NCBI GenBank assembly: GCA_005503085.1
Contig: SCOI01000024.1
Location: 1-64,000, forward strand
DNA from: Burkholderiales bacterium C2
GTDB taxonomy: Bacteria > Pseudomonadota > Gammaproteobacteria > Burkholderiales > Burkholderiaceae_C
Reading direction: 5' to 3'
DNA length: 64,000 bases
In this document: positions 42,672 to 53,109 of the stretch, piece by piece
Numbering within the stretch: the first letter of the stretch is position 1
How the letters are laid out: every line of letters starts with the position of its first letter
Translations under genes and position numbers: made by a program
Notes under the pieces: model-generated
Seen by the model: only the letters and a program-made list of their open reading frames with translations
The model's database searches: none
What the model was told of the DNA's origin: nothing

Positions 42672-43406
42672 ATGCAAGATACCCTCACCACCTTTGTCTA
42701 CCCCCTGCTGGCCATCCTGGCCGGCTATCTGATCGGCTCGCTGTCCTTTGCCGTCATCATCAGCCGCGTGATGGGTCTGTCAGACCCGCGCAGCTACGGT
42801 TCGGGCAACCCCGGCGCTACCAATGTGCTGCGCTCGGGCAACAAGGCCGCCGCCATCCTGACCCTGGTGTTCGATGCGCTGAAGGGCTATGTGCCGGTGC
42901 TGCTGGTGCTGCTGTTTGGGCCCGATGTCGGCCTGGGTGAGGGCACGGCGGCGCTGGTGGGGCTGGCGGCCTTTCTGGGCCATCTGTGGCCGGTGTTCTT
43001 CCGCTTCGAGGGCGGCAAGGGCGTGGCCACGGCGGCCGGCGTGCTCTTGGCTATCAACCCGCTGCTGGGTGCGGCCACCCTGGCCACCTGGCTGATCATT
43101 GCCTATTTCTCGCGCTACTCCTCGCTGGCCTCGCTGGTCGCGGCGGTGTTCGCACCCTTCTACCAGATGCTGATCTGGGGCGCCGGCCCCATCGTGCTGT
43201 GCGCCGGCCTGATGGGCCTGCTCTTGATCTGGCGCCATGCCGCCAATATCAAGAAGCTGATGAACGGCACCGAGAGCAAGATCGGCCAGAAAGCGCAGGG
43301 TTCGGCCGCAGCGCCACCGGCCGGCGCGAGCAAAAAACACCCGCACGGCGAAGGCCCCAAGCCGCGCGGTCATTCTCACCACCACCCCAAGGATAAAAAG
43401 CAATGA
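42672..43406 (+). CDS. plsY: Glycerol-3-phosphate acyltransferase PlsY with His-rich tail
   Basis: A 244-residue inner-membrane enzyme that acylates glycerol-3-phosphate from acyl-phosphate, the first step of phospholipid synthesis. The three family loops are visible: [30 protein letters not shown] and the last cytoplasmic loop with [15 protein letters not shown]. The standard fold ends near residue 200. The final 45 residues are a basic, Pro/Gly/His-rich tail ending [10 protein letters not shown], absent from E. coli PlsY. It overlaps the RidA gene by four bases. Confidence 0.95.
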   Translation: MQDTLTTFVYPLLAILAGYLIGSLSFAVIISRVMGLSDPRSYGSGNPGATNVLRSGNKAAAILTLVFDALKGYVPVLLVLLFGPDVGLGEGTAALVGLAAFLGHLWPVFFRFEGGKGVATAAGVLLAINPLLGAATLATWLIIAYFSRYSSLASLVAAVFAPFYQMLIWGAGPIVLCAGLMGLLLIWRHAANIKKLMNGTESKIGQKAQGSAAAPPAGASKKHPHGEGPKPRGHSHHHPKDKKQ

Positions 43407-43750
43407 GCATTCAGCGATTCGACGTCGGCGCCCGCATCTCCGAGATGGCCGTGCACAACGGTGTGGCCTACCTTGCCGGCCAGGTGCCCGACGACGCCAG
43501 CCAGGACATCACCGGCCAGACCGCCCAGGTGCTGGCCGCGATCGACAAGCTGCTGGCGCGCGCCGGCAGCGACAAGAGCAAGATCCTGCGTGCCGAGGTC
43601 TTCATCAAGGACCTGGCCGACTTTGCCGGCATGAACGCCGCCTGGGACGCCTGGGTCGCCAAGGACAACGCGCCGCCGCGTGCCACCGTCGAGGCCAATC
43701 TGGCCCGGCCGGAATGGAAGGTTGAGATCGTCGTCACGGCGGCGGTCTGA
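43403..43750 (+). CDS. RidA family protein
   Basis: A 115-residue YjgF/YER057c/UK114-type protein. Family marks are YLAGQVPDD, the central [14 protein letters not shown] and the terminal [19 protein letters not shown], whose Arg (PRATVE) binds the carboxylate of 2-aminoacrylate in true RidA. It probably hydrolyses reactive enamines and imines in the cytoplasm. ATGA overlap with plsY implies coupled translation. Confidence 0.93.
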   Translation: MSIQRFDVGARISEMAVHNGVAYLAGQVPDDASQDITGQTAQVLAAIDKLLARAGSDKSKILRAEVFIKDLADFAGMNAAWDAWVAKDNAPPRATVEANLARPEWKVEIVVTAAV

Positions 43751-43966
43751 ATGATCGAGTGACGGGCTGATCAAGATCCGCGTGCCAGCCTGCTCTGGCC
43801 ACCGCCGGGCACCCGCTGGATAGCCGGCGGCGGCCGGTCAGCCGGCTACGGAGCAAGCAAGCGGGGCCACACCCCTCTTGCTGGTTTCGATACCTGTGCA
43901 CGGGCACAGAGTTCGCGACTGCGCTTCGGTGCAAGTTGGATAGCGGGCGTAAACTGGTAAGCAACC

Positions 43967-44674
43967 ATGAATCAGCAACCTAGCCTCCTCGGTACTGGCA
44001 TGTACCCGTTGGCACGAGCCGCACGGCTCGTGAGGGCGGAGTTGCGCACTGTTCGCCGCTGGTTGAAGGGTTACTCCTGGAAGCATGGCGACGGACGGAA
44101 GATCTCCGGTCCGCTTTGGACGCTTGAGTACGCAGGTGACGAAGAGTTCGGCGACGAGCAGGTTCTCGGCTTCCATGATCTTTTGGAATTGCGCACCGTG
44201 GCTCGCTTTGTCGAGCAAGGTGTGAGTCTGCAGGTCATCAGAGCGACGATTGATGTGGCACGGGAGACGCTAGGCGACTATCCCTTGCACTCGCGGCGTT
44301 TCGTCACTGACGGCAAGAAGATATTTCTAGAAGCGGTGGAGCGTGCAGGCGAGGACCCGAAGCTGCTGGATGTGCGAAAGCAGCAGTTCGCGATGGATGC
44401 GGTGATCCGCCCCAGCCTTCTGGAGGGCATTGAGTACGGTGCAGACGCAAGCGCATTGCGTTGGTTCCCGATGCCGAGAAAGCGCCTGGTGGTGCTTGAT
44501 CCGCAAGTGCAGTTCGGCGAGCCCATCGTGGCTGAAAGTGGCGTGCCCACCGATACGCTTGCTGCAGCCTTCAAGGCTGAAGGCGAGAACGTTGAGCGGG
44601 TGGCGCGTCTGTACCGTGTCAAGCCGCTGGAAGTGAAAGCGGCCGTCGCTTTCGAGCAGCAACTCGCAGCATGA
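43967..44674 (+). CDS. DUF433 antitoxin-type DNA-binding protein
   Basis: A 235-residue protein. The N-terminus (GMYPLARAARLVRAELRTVR) is a MerR-like HTH, and the C-terminal third (VVLDPQVQFGEPIVAESGVP then TDTLAAAFKAEGENVERVAR) is the DUF433 domain. DUF433 proteins are antitoxins of VapBC-like pairs with DUF5615 toxins, as encoded ten bases downstream. Base composition is visibly lower in GC than the surrounding genes, suggesting transfer. It probably autoregulates the pair. Confidence 0.85.
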   Translation: MNQQPSLLGTGMYPLARAARLVRAELRTVRRWLKGYSWKHGDGRKISGPLWTLEYAGDEEFGDEQVLGFHDLLELRTVARFVEQGVSLQVIRATIDVARETLGDYPLHSRRFVTDGKKIFLEAVERAGEDPKLLDVRKQQFAMDAVIRPSLLEGIEYGADASALRWFPMPRKRLVVLDPQVQFGEPIVAESGVPTDTLAAAFKAEGENVERVARLYRVKPLEVKAAVAFEQQLAA

Positions 44675-44683
44675 TTCGGCGGC

Positions 44684-45085
44684 GTGCGATTCCTGTTTGA
44701 TGCCAACCTTCCTCCGGATCTGGCACACGCCATCCGCGAGCTATGCCAGGCTGAAAGCGGCGTTGACGAGGTGATTCACCTATCAGACAAGTTCCGGCGC
44801 AGCACTCCTGACCTGGAATGGATACCGGCCCTGGGTCAGGGGTGGTACATCGTCAGCATCGACAAGTTCGCGAAGAGTCGAGGCCAAGAGCGTGAGGCGC
44901 TGCGTCGCGCTGGCCATACGGTCTACGTGCTGGACCCGCAATGGTCGAGGCACGCCTTCTGGTTGATGTCGTCTCGGCTGGTGCTCTGGTGGCCGCAGGT
45001 GCTGGAGCACGCGCGGCTCACTGCTGGCGGCGGTTTCCGCATTCCCTGGCAGCACTCATCAAGCAAGAAGTTTCAGGGGCTGTAA
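44684..45085 (+). CDS. DUF5615 PIN-like toxin
   Basis: A 133-residue PIN-like nuclease domain. The start is a GTG (44684) giving RFLFDANLPPDLAHAI, where the Asp of FDANLP is the first acidic metal ligand. Further acidic positions are in ESGVDEVIHL, and the segment YIVSIDKFAKSRGQERE aligns with the Mut7-C/DUF5615 core. As the partner of the DUF433 protein it is predicted to cleave RNA when free. It has a lower GC content than its neighbours. Confidence 0.82.
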   Translation: MRFLFDANLPPDLAHAIRELCQAESGVDEVIHLSDKFRRSTPDLEWIPALGQGWYIVSIDKFAKSRGQEREALRRAGHTVYVLDPQWSRHAFWLMSSRLVLWWPQVLEHARLTAGGGFRIPWQHSSSKKFQGL

Positions 45086-45100
45086 CTCTCGCTGCGCAAG

Positions 45101-45116
45101 CTTGATGCCCATCAAG
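45101..45116 (+). terminator. Weak hairpin after the toxin gene
   Basis: CTTGAT (45101-45106) pairs with ATCAAG (45111-45116) around a GCCC loop, 15 bases after the stop. There is no clear T-tract, so termination is uncertain. Confidence 0.3.
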
Positions 45117-45177
45117 TTCGTCGGGGTTGTGCCCGACTAGAGTGGCCGCCTTCATCAAGAAAAAGGGAGGCCGTCGC

Positions 45178-45960
45178 ATGCCGATCGAGCTCTACCGCCA
45201 AGGCTCGCACCTGTGCCTGATGTTCTCCAATCTCAATGTGGAGGATGGCGAGGCCGTGCAGTCCAACCAGTTTCTGTTGGTGCATGGGGCCACCGGCGCC
45301 ATCCTCGACCCCGGCGGCAATCTCGCCTACAACGAGCTCTATCTGGGGCTGACCCGGCATATGCCGCCGCACAAGCTGGCGGCCATCCTGGCCTCGCATG
45401 CCGACCCCGACATCATCGCCTCGCTGGACCGCTGGATGACGGCCACGACGGCGCCGGTCTATATCTCGCGCATCTGGGAGCGTTTCGCGCCGCACTTCTG
45501 CAAGCCCGGCAAGACCGTGGGTCGCATCATCGGCCTGCCCGACGCCGGCGCCCGCCTGCGTCTGGGGCAAGGCGAGGCCGACGGCTTCGAGCTCTGGGCG
45601 CTGCCGGCGCATTTTCTGCATGCCGAGGGCAATTTCCAGTTCTACGACCCCGTCAGCCGCATCCTGTTCTCCGGCGATCTGGGCGCCTCGCTGGGCGCCG
45701 ATCTGCGGCCCGGCCAGACCGTCACCCGGCTGGACGGCCATATCCGCCATATGGAGGGCTTTCACCGCCGCTATATGGTCAGCAACAAGGTGCTGCGCCT
45801 GTGGGCGGCGATGGTGCGCGAGCTCGATATCGCGATGATCGTGCCCCAGCACGGCGCGCCGCTGGCGGGCGCGGCCGTGCCCGACTTCATCGCCTGGGCC
45901 GAGGGCCTGGCCTGCGGCATCGATCTGATGAGCGCCGGCCACTACCGGCTGCCGGCGTAG
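45178..45960 (+). CDS. Metallo-beta-lactamase-fold diiron protein (ODP/FprA-like)
   Basis: A 260-residue protein with GGGAGG before the start at 45178. The metal ligands follow the flavodiiron pattern, not the hydrolase HxHxDH: SHADPDI near residue 80, LPAHFLHAEGNFQF, FSGDLGA and VPQHGAPL. The flavodoxin domain of FprA/NorV is missing, so it resembles stand-alone oxygen-binding diiron proteins. Likely roles are oxygen sensing or reduction. A membrane-tethered glutaredoxin-like gene begins nine bases downstream. Confidence 0.85.
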   Translation: MPIELYRQGSHLCLMFSNLNVEDGEAVQSNQFLLVHGATGAILDPGGNLAYNELYLGLTRHMPPHKLAAILASHADPDIIASLDRWMTATTAPVYISRIWERFAPHFCKPGKTVGRIIGLPDAGARLRLGQGEADGFELWALPAHFLHAEGNFQFYDPVSRILFSGDLGASLGADLRPGQTVTRLDGHIRHMEGFHRRYMVSNKVLRLWAAMVRELDIAMIVPQHGAPLAGAAVPDFIAWAEGLACGIDLMSAGHYRLPA

Positions 45961-45969
45961 CATCGCGCG

Positions 45970-46338
45970 ATGCTGAAGAAATCAACGCGCTCCGGTCTCG
46001 TCTCGCTGCTGCTGATCGTCGGGGCGGTGTGGGGACTGTCGAAATGGGCCGGCTCGCTGCATGCCGACGAGCAGGCCGAGGACCTGCGCCGCTGGGCCGG
46101 GCCGCAGGACATCCTGATGCTGTCCTCGACCAGCTGCGTGTTCTGCAAGCGCGCCAGCGCCTGGCTCCAAGAGCACCAGGTGCCGCACCGCGAATGCTTC
46201 GTCGAGCGCGAGCCGGCCTGCCTGGCCGAGTACCAGGCGCGCGGCGCACGCGGCACGCCGACCTTTGTCGTGCGCGGGCACACCATCCTGGGCTTCGACC
46301 GCGAGCGCATCCGTGCGCTCTTGCGACCGCCGGCTTGA
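45970..46338 (+). CDS. Membrane-anchored glutaredoxin-like protein
   Basis: A 122-residue protein with an N-terminal TM segment (GLVSLLLIVGAVWGLSKWAG, about 9-28) and a glutaredoxin-like domain with active site SCVFC (about 55-59) and the cis-Pro strand RGTPTFVVRG. By the positive-inside rule (MLKKSTR at the front) the domain should face the periplasm. It probably handles protein disulfides there. The gene is nine bases after the diiron protein, suggesting a shared transcript. Confidence 0.85.
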   Translation: MLKKSTRSGLVSLLLIVGAVWGLSKWAGSLHADEQAEDLRRWAGPQDILMLSSTSCVFCKRASAWLQEHQVPHRECFVEREPACLAEYQARGARGTPTFVVRGHTILGFDRERIRALLRPPA

Positions 46339-46351
46339 GACGGGGCTGGAT

Positions 46352-46382
46352 TAAATGCGAGAATGCAAATTACTCGCATTTA
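46352..46382. promoter_or_regulatory. Perfect 10-bp palindrome, candidate Fur-type operator
   Basis: TAAATGCGAG (46352-46361) is the exact reverse complement of CTCGCATTTA (46373-46382), separated by 11 AT-rich bases. It lies immediately before the imelysin start. Operons of this content are iron-repressed in other bacteria, so a Fur-family site is the natural guess, although the half-sites differ from the classic GATAAT hexamer. Confidence 0.6.
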
Positions 46383-46392
46383 CATGGTTGCC

Positions 46393-47585
46393 ATGAAATC
46401 TCTTGCCCTGCTTCTGAGCCTGGCCGCCGGCCCGGCCCTGCTGACTGCGTTGACCGCGCTGCCCGCCCAGGCCCAGCAAACCGCGGTCGCCGCCGCAGCC
46501 AGCGCCACCCCTGCCGCCGTCAACACCCATTACGCGGCCCTGGTTCACGCCAACTATGCCGACACCTTGCAGGCCGCCCAGGCCCTGCGCCAGACCATCA
46601 AGGACTTCATCGCCCAGCCCTCGCCCGAGCGGCTGCAGGCGGCGCGCCAGGCCTGGCTGGCCGCGCGCGAGTTCTATGGCCAGACCGAGGCTTTCCGTTT
46701 CTATGGCGGCCCGATCGACAACGACAAGGGCCCCGAAGGCCAGCTCAATGCCTGGCCGATGGACGAGAGCTATGTGGACCGCATCGAGGGCAAGAACGCC
46801 AGCGGTCTGATCAACAAGCGCGGCTTCAAGATCACGAAGGCCAGCCTGGCGGCGCAGAACGAGCGCGGCGGCGAGGAAAACGTCGCCACCGGCTGGCATG
46901 CGATCGAGTTCCTGCTGTGGGGGCAAGACCTGTCCCCCACCGGCCCCGGCAAGCGCAGTTTCGAGGATTTTGTCGACGGCAAGGCCCCCAATGCCGACCG
47001 CCGCCGCCAGTACCTCGCGGTCGTGACCGATCTGCTGATCGACGATCTGCAAGGCCTGCTCAAGGCCTGGGCGCCCGGCGCCAAGAACAACTACCGCGCG
47101 AAGTTCGAAAAGGGCGGTCAGGAGTCGCTGCGCAAGATGCTGGTGGGCCTGGGCTCGCTGTCTCGCGGCGAACTCGCCGGCGAGCGCCTGGAGGTGGCGC
47201 TGGCCAGCCAGGACCAGGAAGACGAGCACTCCTGTTTCTCCGACAACACCCACCGCGACGCGGTGACCAATGCGCTGGGCATAGAGAACGTCTGGCTGGG
47301 CCGTTACCAGCGGGCCGATGGCACGCTGCTGCAGGGCCCGGCGCTGCGAGATCTGGTGGCCGCCAAGGACGCGGCGCTGGCTCAGCGCCTGAGCGAGCAA
47401 CTGGCCAACTCGGTGGCTGCGGCCGGCAAGATCCAGGCACCGTTCGACCAGGAGATCCTGGGCGACAAGACGGCGCCGGGGCGCTTGCGCATCCAGGCCA
47501 CGATTGACAGCCTGACGGCGCAGAGCAAGCTGCTGGTCGAGGCCGCCACGGCCATCGGCATCACCAAGCTGACCCTGGTCCAGCC

Positions 47586-47589
<4 letters not shown>
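46393..47589 (+). CDS. Imelysin family protein (IcmP/IrpA-like)
   Basis: A protein of about 398 residues with a signal peptide (MKSLALLLSLAAGP to AQA). ATG 46393 is preferred because the next one upstream in frame (46363) lies inside the operator palindrome; 46384 is also possible. The imelysin motif GWHAIEFLLWG (the GxHxxE site) is present at about 170-180, as is SFEDFVDG and the DNTHRD segment. It probably acts at the cell surface or periplasm in iron acquisition. It is the first of four overlapping genes matching the order of P. aeruginosa PA4370-PA4373. Confidence 0.9.
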
Positions 47590-48994
<1,405 letters not shown>

Positions 48995-48995
<1 letters not shown>

Positions 48996-49987
48996 TGCTG
49001 GACCGTCGTCTGTTCCTGGCGGGCCTGAGCGTCTGCGGTGTGGCCCGCGCCCAGAGCGACTGGGCCCGCGAGGCGGTGCCGGCCTACACGCCGCTGCAGA
49101 TGCTGCAGGGCCTGTATCGCCACTGGTCGCTGCCGCGCGCCGAGGCCTTTGTCCAGGCGGTGGCCCAGCTGCAGCAGCGTCTGGACCGGCCTTCCTGGGC
49201 CGGCGCGATGCTGGCCTGGGAACGGCTGGCGACGCCGGCCCTGGGTCCGGTGCTGGCGCGGCGCTCGCAGCGCCAGATCGATTTCACGCCGAGCCGGCCG
49301 GCCCTGATCGCCAAGGCTATCGCGGCCGCGCCGGCCGATCTGAAGGGGCTGGAGCGTGTCGGCACGCCGGCCAAGGGCCTGCCGGCGCTGGAGCAGCTGC
49401 TGTGGCAGCCGCGCATGGAACCGTCGGCGCGGCGCTATGCGGCGCTGCTGGTCGAGGAGCTGGTGGCCGAGGCGCAGGCGCTGCGCCAGGGCTTTGCCGA
49501 ACAGGCCGGCCGCGAGCCCGAGGCCTGGGACGAGGAGGCCCAGCTGGCCGGCAGCGCCGAACTCTTGAACCAATGGGTCGGCGGGCTCGAACGCCTGCGC
49601 TGGGCCCAGATGGAGAAGCCGCTGCGCTCGGGCAAGGAAGCCCTACCCCGTGCCACCAGCGGCCTGACCGCCGCCGCCTGGGCCGCGCAGTGGCAAAGCC
49701 TGCGCGGCCTGGCCCTGTTCGAAGGCCGGCAGCGCGCGCCGGCGCCGGGCGAGGGCCTGGTGCCGCTGGAGAGCTGGCTGCGCGGCCGCGGCCGCAACCA
49801 GGAGGCCGATGCGCTGCGCAGCAGCGCGCTGGCCGCCGATGCCAAGTTGCAGGGCCTGAACCCGGCCAAGCCGGCGCCGGTGCTGGCCGCCGCCAAGGCG
49901 CTGGAGGCGCTCAAGCGCCTGGTCCAGGAGCAGGTGGCGCCGGCGCTGGATCTGAGCCTGGGCTTTTCGGATGCCGATGGTGATTGA
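48995..49987 (+). CDS. Second imelysin family protein
   Basis: A 330-residue protein. The N-terminus LDRRLFLAGLSVCGVARA is a twin-arginine-type signal. The body is helical, and the imelysin motif is reduced to GLPALEQLLW, with Ala replacing His of the GxHxxE site. This is characteristic of the second imelysin in such operons (cf. PA4372). It probably binds iron or a partner rather than cleaving peptides. It starts at TGATG, one base overlapping the di-heme gene. Confidence 0.88.
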
Positions 49988-51026
49988 CCGCCGGCAAGTC
50001 CTGACCCTGGGCGCCGGCCTGCTGGCCGGCGGGCTGGCCCGGGCGGCCGGCGGCGCCGTGCAGCTGGCCGCCGCCTGGCGCGACGAGGCCCCCAGCTACC
50101 GGGTCGGCCGGCTGGAGGCGGCCGGCGCGGCGCTGCGCATCGCGGCCAGCATCGAGGTGCCGACCCGCGCCCATGGCCTGCTGCGCGAGCGCGGCGGCGC
50201 CAGCCTGCTGGCGGTGGCGCGCCGGCCAGGCGACTGGCTGCTGCGCTTCTCGCCGCAGACCGGCCGGGCGCTGCAATGGCAGTGGATCGAGCCCGAGCGG
50301 GCTTTCACCGGCCATCTGGCACTGAGCCCCGATGGTCGCCACCTCTACAGCGGCGAGACCGATCTGGACAGCGGTGCCGGCCTGGTCGGCCTGCGCGACG
50401 CGAAGAGTCTGCAGAAGATCGCCGAGTGGCCCAGCCATGGCGTCGATGTGCATGAGCTGCTGCCGCGCGGCGACAGCCTCTGGGTCGCCAATGGCGGCAT
50501 CCAGACCCGGCCCGAGAGCGGGCGTCTGAAGCTGGACCTGGCCGCGATGGACTCGTCCCTGGTGCGGCTCGATGCCGGCAGTGGCGAGCTGCGCGGGCAA
50601 TGGCGGGTGGACGATGCCCGCCTGAGCCTGCGCCATCTGGCCTGGCGGCCCGATGGCCGGCTGGGCATCGCGATCCAGGCCGAGCATCAGGACAAGGCCG
50701 CCAAGGCAGCCGCGCCCATCCTCGCGGTCTTTGACGGCCACGCGCTGCGCCTGGCTGAGGAGCAACCCGCGCTGGCCGGCTACGGTGGCGACATCGCCGC
50801 CAGCGCCGAGGGCTTTGCGATCGGCTGCCCGCGCAGCGGCGGCGTGGCCCGCTTCGATGCCCAGGGAAAGTGGCAAGGCCTGACCCCCTTGCCCGAAGCC
50901 TGCGCGCTGGCCGAGGGCTCCGATGGTCTGTGGGCCGGCGGGCGGGGAAGGGTGCTGCATCTGCCGGACGGCGCGGGCAAGGCGCTGCCGACGATGGAGT
51001 TGGACAATCATTGGATACGGCTCTGA
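49971..51026 (+). CDS. DUF1513 beta-propeller-like protein
   Basis: A 351-residue exported protein with a twin-arginine-like start (DRRQVLTLGAGLLAGGLARA). The rest is strand-rich with repeated segments such as LALSPDGRHLYSGETD, GVDVHELLPRGDSLWVANGG and LRHLAWRPDGRLGIAIQ, as expected for a seven-bladed propeller and matching DUF1513. Its function is unknown, but it is the constant last member of imelysin/di-heme operons. It overlaps the previous gene by 17 bases. Confidence 0.9.
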   Translation: MPMVIDRRQVLTLGAGLLAGGLARAAGGAVQLAAAWRDEAPSYRVGRLEAAGAALRIAASIEVPTRAHGLLRERGGASLLAVARRPGDWLLRFSPQTGRALQWQWIEPERAFTGHLALSPDGRHLYSGETDLDSGAGLVGLRDAKSLQKIAEWPSHGVDVHELLPRGDSLWVANGGIQTRPESGRLKLDLAAMDSSLVRLDAGSGELRGQWRVDDARLSLRHLAWRPDGRLGIAIQAEHQDKAAKAAAPILAVFDGHALRLAEEQPALAGYGGDIAASAEGFAIGCPRSGGVARFDAQGKWQGLTPLPEACALAEGSDGLWAGGRGRVLHLPDGAGKALPTMELDNHWIRL

Positions 51027-51146
51027 GGGGCGAGCGCGACGTGTCTTGAAGAGCCCGCTTGTTCTTTCCGACGTTGACGTCAGTGCCTTCTCAAGTGCCC
51101 AAGACCATGCGCTCGTTCGAGCTTAGCTCGCTGGCGACAATAGGCC

Positions 51147-51899
51147 ATGAGCACACAAAACATCTACGACGATCCGCAGTTCTTTGCCGGCTACAGCCAG
51201 CTGGCCCGCTCGGTGCAAGGCCTGGACGGTGCGCCGGAATGGCCGGCGCTGCGGGCGCTGCTGCCGCCGCTGGCCGGGCGGCGCGTGCTGGACCTGGGTT
51301 GCGGCTTCGGCTGGTTCAGCCGCTGGGCGCTGGGCCAGGGCGCGGCCGAGGTGCTGGGCCTGGATGTGTCGGAGAACATGCTGGCGCGTGCGCGCGCCGA
51401 GGGGCCGGCCGGCGACGCGGCGGCGCTGCGCTACCAGCGCGCCGATCTCGAACACCTGGAGCGGCTGGCCCTGCCCAAGGCCGGCTTCGATCTGGCCTAC
51501 AGCTCGCTGGTGCTGCACTACATCGAAAACCTCGATGGCCTGCTGGCAGAGCTGCAGCGCCTGCTGGCGCCGGGCGCGGCCCTGGTGTTGTCTTTGGAAC
51601 ATCCGATCTTCACCGCGCCACGCCGCCAGGCTTGGGCCAGCGATGCCGACGGGCAGCGCCACTGGCCGGTGGACGGCTATGCGCTGGAAGGGCCGCGCGT
51701 CAGCGACTGGCTGGCGCCGGGCGTGATCAAGCAGCACCGGCGGCTGGACAGCTATCTGAACGCGCTGCTGCGCCACGGCTTTGCGCTGAGCAGCCTGCAG
51801 GAGTGGCATCCCAGTGACGCGCAGATCGCCGCCGCGCCGGCGCTGGCCGAGGAGCGCGAGCGGCCGATGTTTCTGCTGATCGCCGCGCGGCGCGTCTGA
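51147..51899 (+). CDS. Class I SAM-dependent methyltransferase
   Basis: A 250-residue methyltransferase. The SAM-binding loop is VLDLGCGFGWFSRWA (motif I, about 49-63), with LGLDVSENMLARA (motif II) and FDLAYSSLVLHYIENL (post-motif). The C-terminal half (YLNALLRHGFALSSLQEWHP) fits small-molecule methyltransferases of the UbiE/Methyltransf_11 class. The substrate is unknown. It is a single gene, 120 bases after the iron operon and convergent with the amidohydrolase. Confidence 0.92.
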   Translation: MSTQNIYDDPQFFAGYSQLARSVQGLDGAPEWPALRALLPPLAGRRVLDLGCGFGWFSRWALGQGAAEVLGLDVSENMLARARAEGPAGDAAALRYQRADLEHLERLALPKAGFDLAYSSLVLHYIENLDGLLAELQRLLAPGAALVLSLEHPIFTAPRRQAWASDADGQRHWPVDGYALEGPRVSDWLAPGVIKQHRRLDSYLNALLRHGFALSSLQEWHPSDAQIAAAPALAEERERPMFLLIAARRV

Positions 51900-51945
51900 G
51901 ACCGGGGCGCGGCGAGACCGCCGGGCCTGCCGCTCATTGCCGTGC

Positions 51946-53106
51946 TCAGGCCGGCAGGGCCTGGCGCACCACCGCGACAAACCAGCGTATGCCCAGCGGC
52001 AGCGCCGCGTCGTTGAAGTCGTAGCCGGGGTGGTGCAGCGGCCTGGAGTCGCCGGCGTGGCCCTGGCCCAGCCACAGATAGGCGCCGGGCCGCGCGCGCA
52101 GCATGAAGGCGAAGTCCTCCGAGGTGAAGGCCGGGCGGGGCGCGAGGCTGGCCTGCAGACCCGCCTCGGCGGCGGCGGCCAGCGCCAGCTCGACCTCGGC
52201 CGCGCTGTTGATGGTGGCCGGGTAGTAGCGGGTGTAGCTCACCGCGATCTCGGTGCCGCTGCCCAGCGCGACGCCGGCGGCGCAGTCGCGCAGCGCGGCC
52301 TCGATGCGGTCCTGTGCGACGGGGTCGAAGCTGCGCACCGTGCCGGTGATCTGCACCTCGGCGGGCAGCACATTGTGCGAATGCCCGCCTTCGATGCGCG
52401 TGACCGACAACACGGCCGACTCGCCGGGGGCTATGCGGCGCGCGACGATGGTGTTGAGCTGGGTCACCAGCTGGCTGGCGGCCAGGATGGCATCGGGTGT
52501 CTGCTGGGGCTGGGCCGCATGGCCGCCGCGGCCGCGCACCGTGATGTCGAAACGGTCGGCCGCTGCCATGATGGGGCCGGGTCTGGTCTGCGCCTGGCCC
52601 AGCGGAAGATCGGGCCAGTTGTGCAGCGCATAGACCGCATCGCAGGGAAAGCGCTCGAACAGGCCCGCATCCACCATGGCCTTGGCCCCGCCCCGGCCTT
52701 CCTCGGCCGGCTGGAAGATGAAGACCACCGTGCCCTTGAAGCGCTCGCGATGCCGCAGCAGCTGGCGCGCCGCGCCCAGCAGCATGGTCGTGTGGCCGTC
52801 GTGGCCGCAGCCGTGGTGCACGCCGCTGTGAAGGCTGGCGTGCGGCAGGCCGCTGAGCTCCTGCATCGGCAGCGCGTCCATGTCCGCGCGCAGGCCGACG
52901 CTGGGACCGGAGCCGTTGCGCAGCAGGCCGACGACGCCGGTGCCGCCCAGGCCCTCATGCACCTCCAGCTTGAGCTCGCGCAGCGCGGCCGCGACGGTGG
53001 CGGCGGTGCGGTGCTCGGCGAAGGCCAGCTCGGGGTGGGCATGCAGATCGTGGCGCAGCGCGATCAGCGCCGGCAGCAGATCGGCGACCTCGTCCTGGGC
53101 GCTCAT
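51946..53106 (-). CDS. M20 amidohydrolase (hippurate hydrolase/IAA-amino acid hydrolase type)
   Basis: A 386-residue cytoplasmic metallo-amidohydrolase. Metal-site segments are HDLHAHPELAF, HHGCGHDGHTTMLL (Cys and His ligands), FQPAEEGRGGAKAM (catalytic Glu pair) and the C-terminal HHPGYDFND. It would release amino acids from N-acyl conjugates. It begins three bases after the HAD gene ends, suggesting co-transcription with the HAD and AraC genes. Confidence 0.93.
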   Translation of the reverse strand: MSAQDEVADLLPALIALRHDLHAHPELAFAEHRTAATVAAALRELKLEVHEGLGGTGVVGLLRNGSGPSVGLRADMDALPMQELSGLPHASLHSGVHHGCGHDGHTTMLLGAARQLLRHRERFKGTVVFIFQPAEEGRGGAKAMVDAGLFERFPCDAVYALHNWPDLPLGQAQTRPGPIMAAADRFDITVRGRGGHAAQPQQTPDAILAASQLVTQLNTIVARRIAPGESAVLSVTRIEGGHSHNVLPAEVQITGTVRSFDPVAQDRIEAALRDCAAGVALGSGTEIAVSYTRYYPATINSAAEVELALAAAAEAGLQASLAPRPAFTSEDFAFMLRARPGAYLWLGQGHAGDSRPLHHPGYDFNDAALPLGIRWFVAVVRQALPA

Positions 53107-53109
53107 CGA

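Noticed and set aside
43751-43966. Search for an RNA gene or small ORF in the 215-base gap before the toxin-antitoxin pair
   Set aside because: I see only GC-rich palindromic fragments and no tRNA-like or convincing coding sequence.
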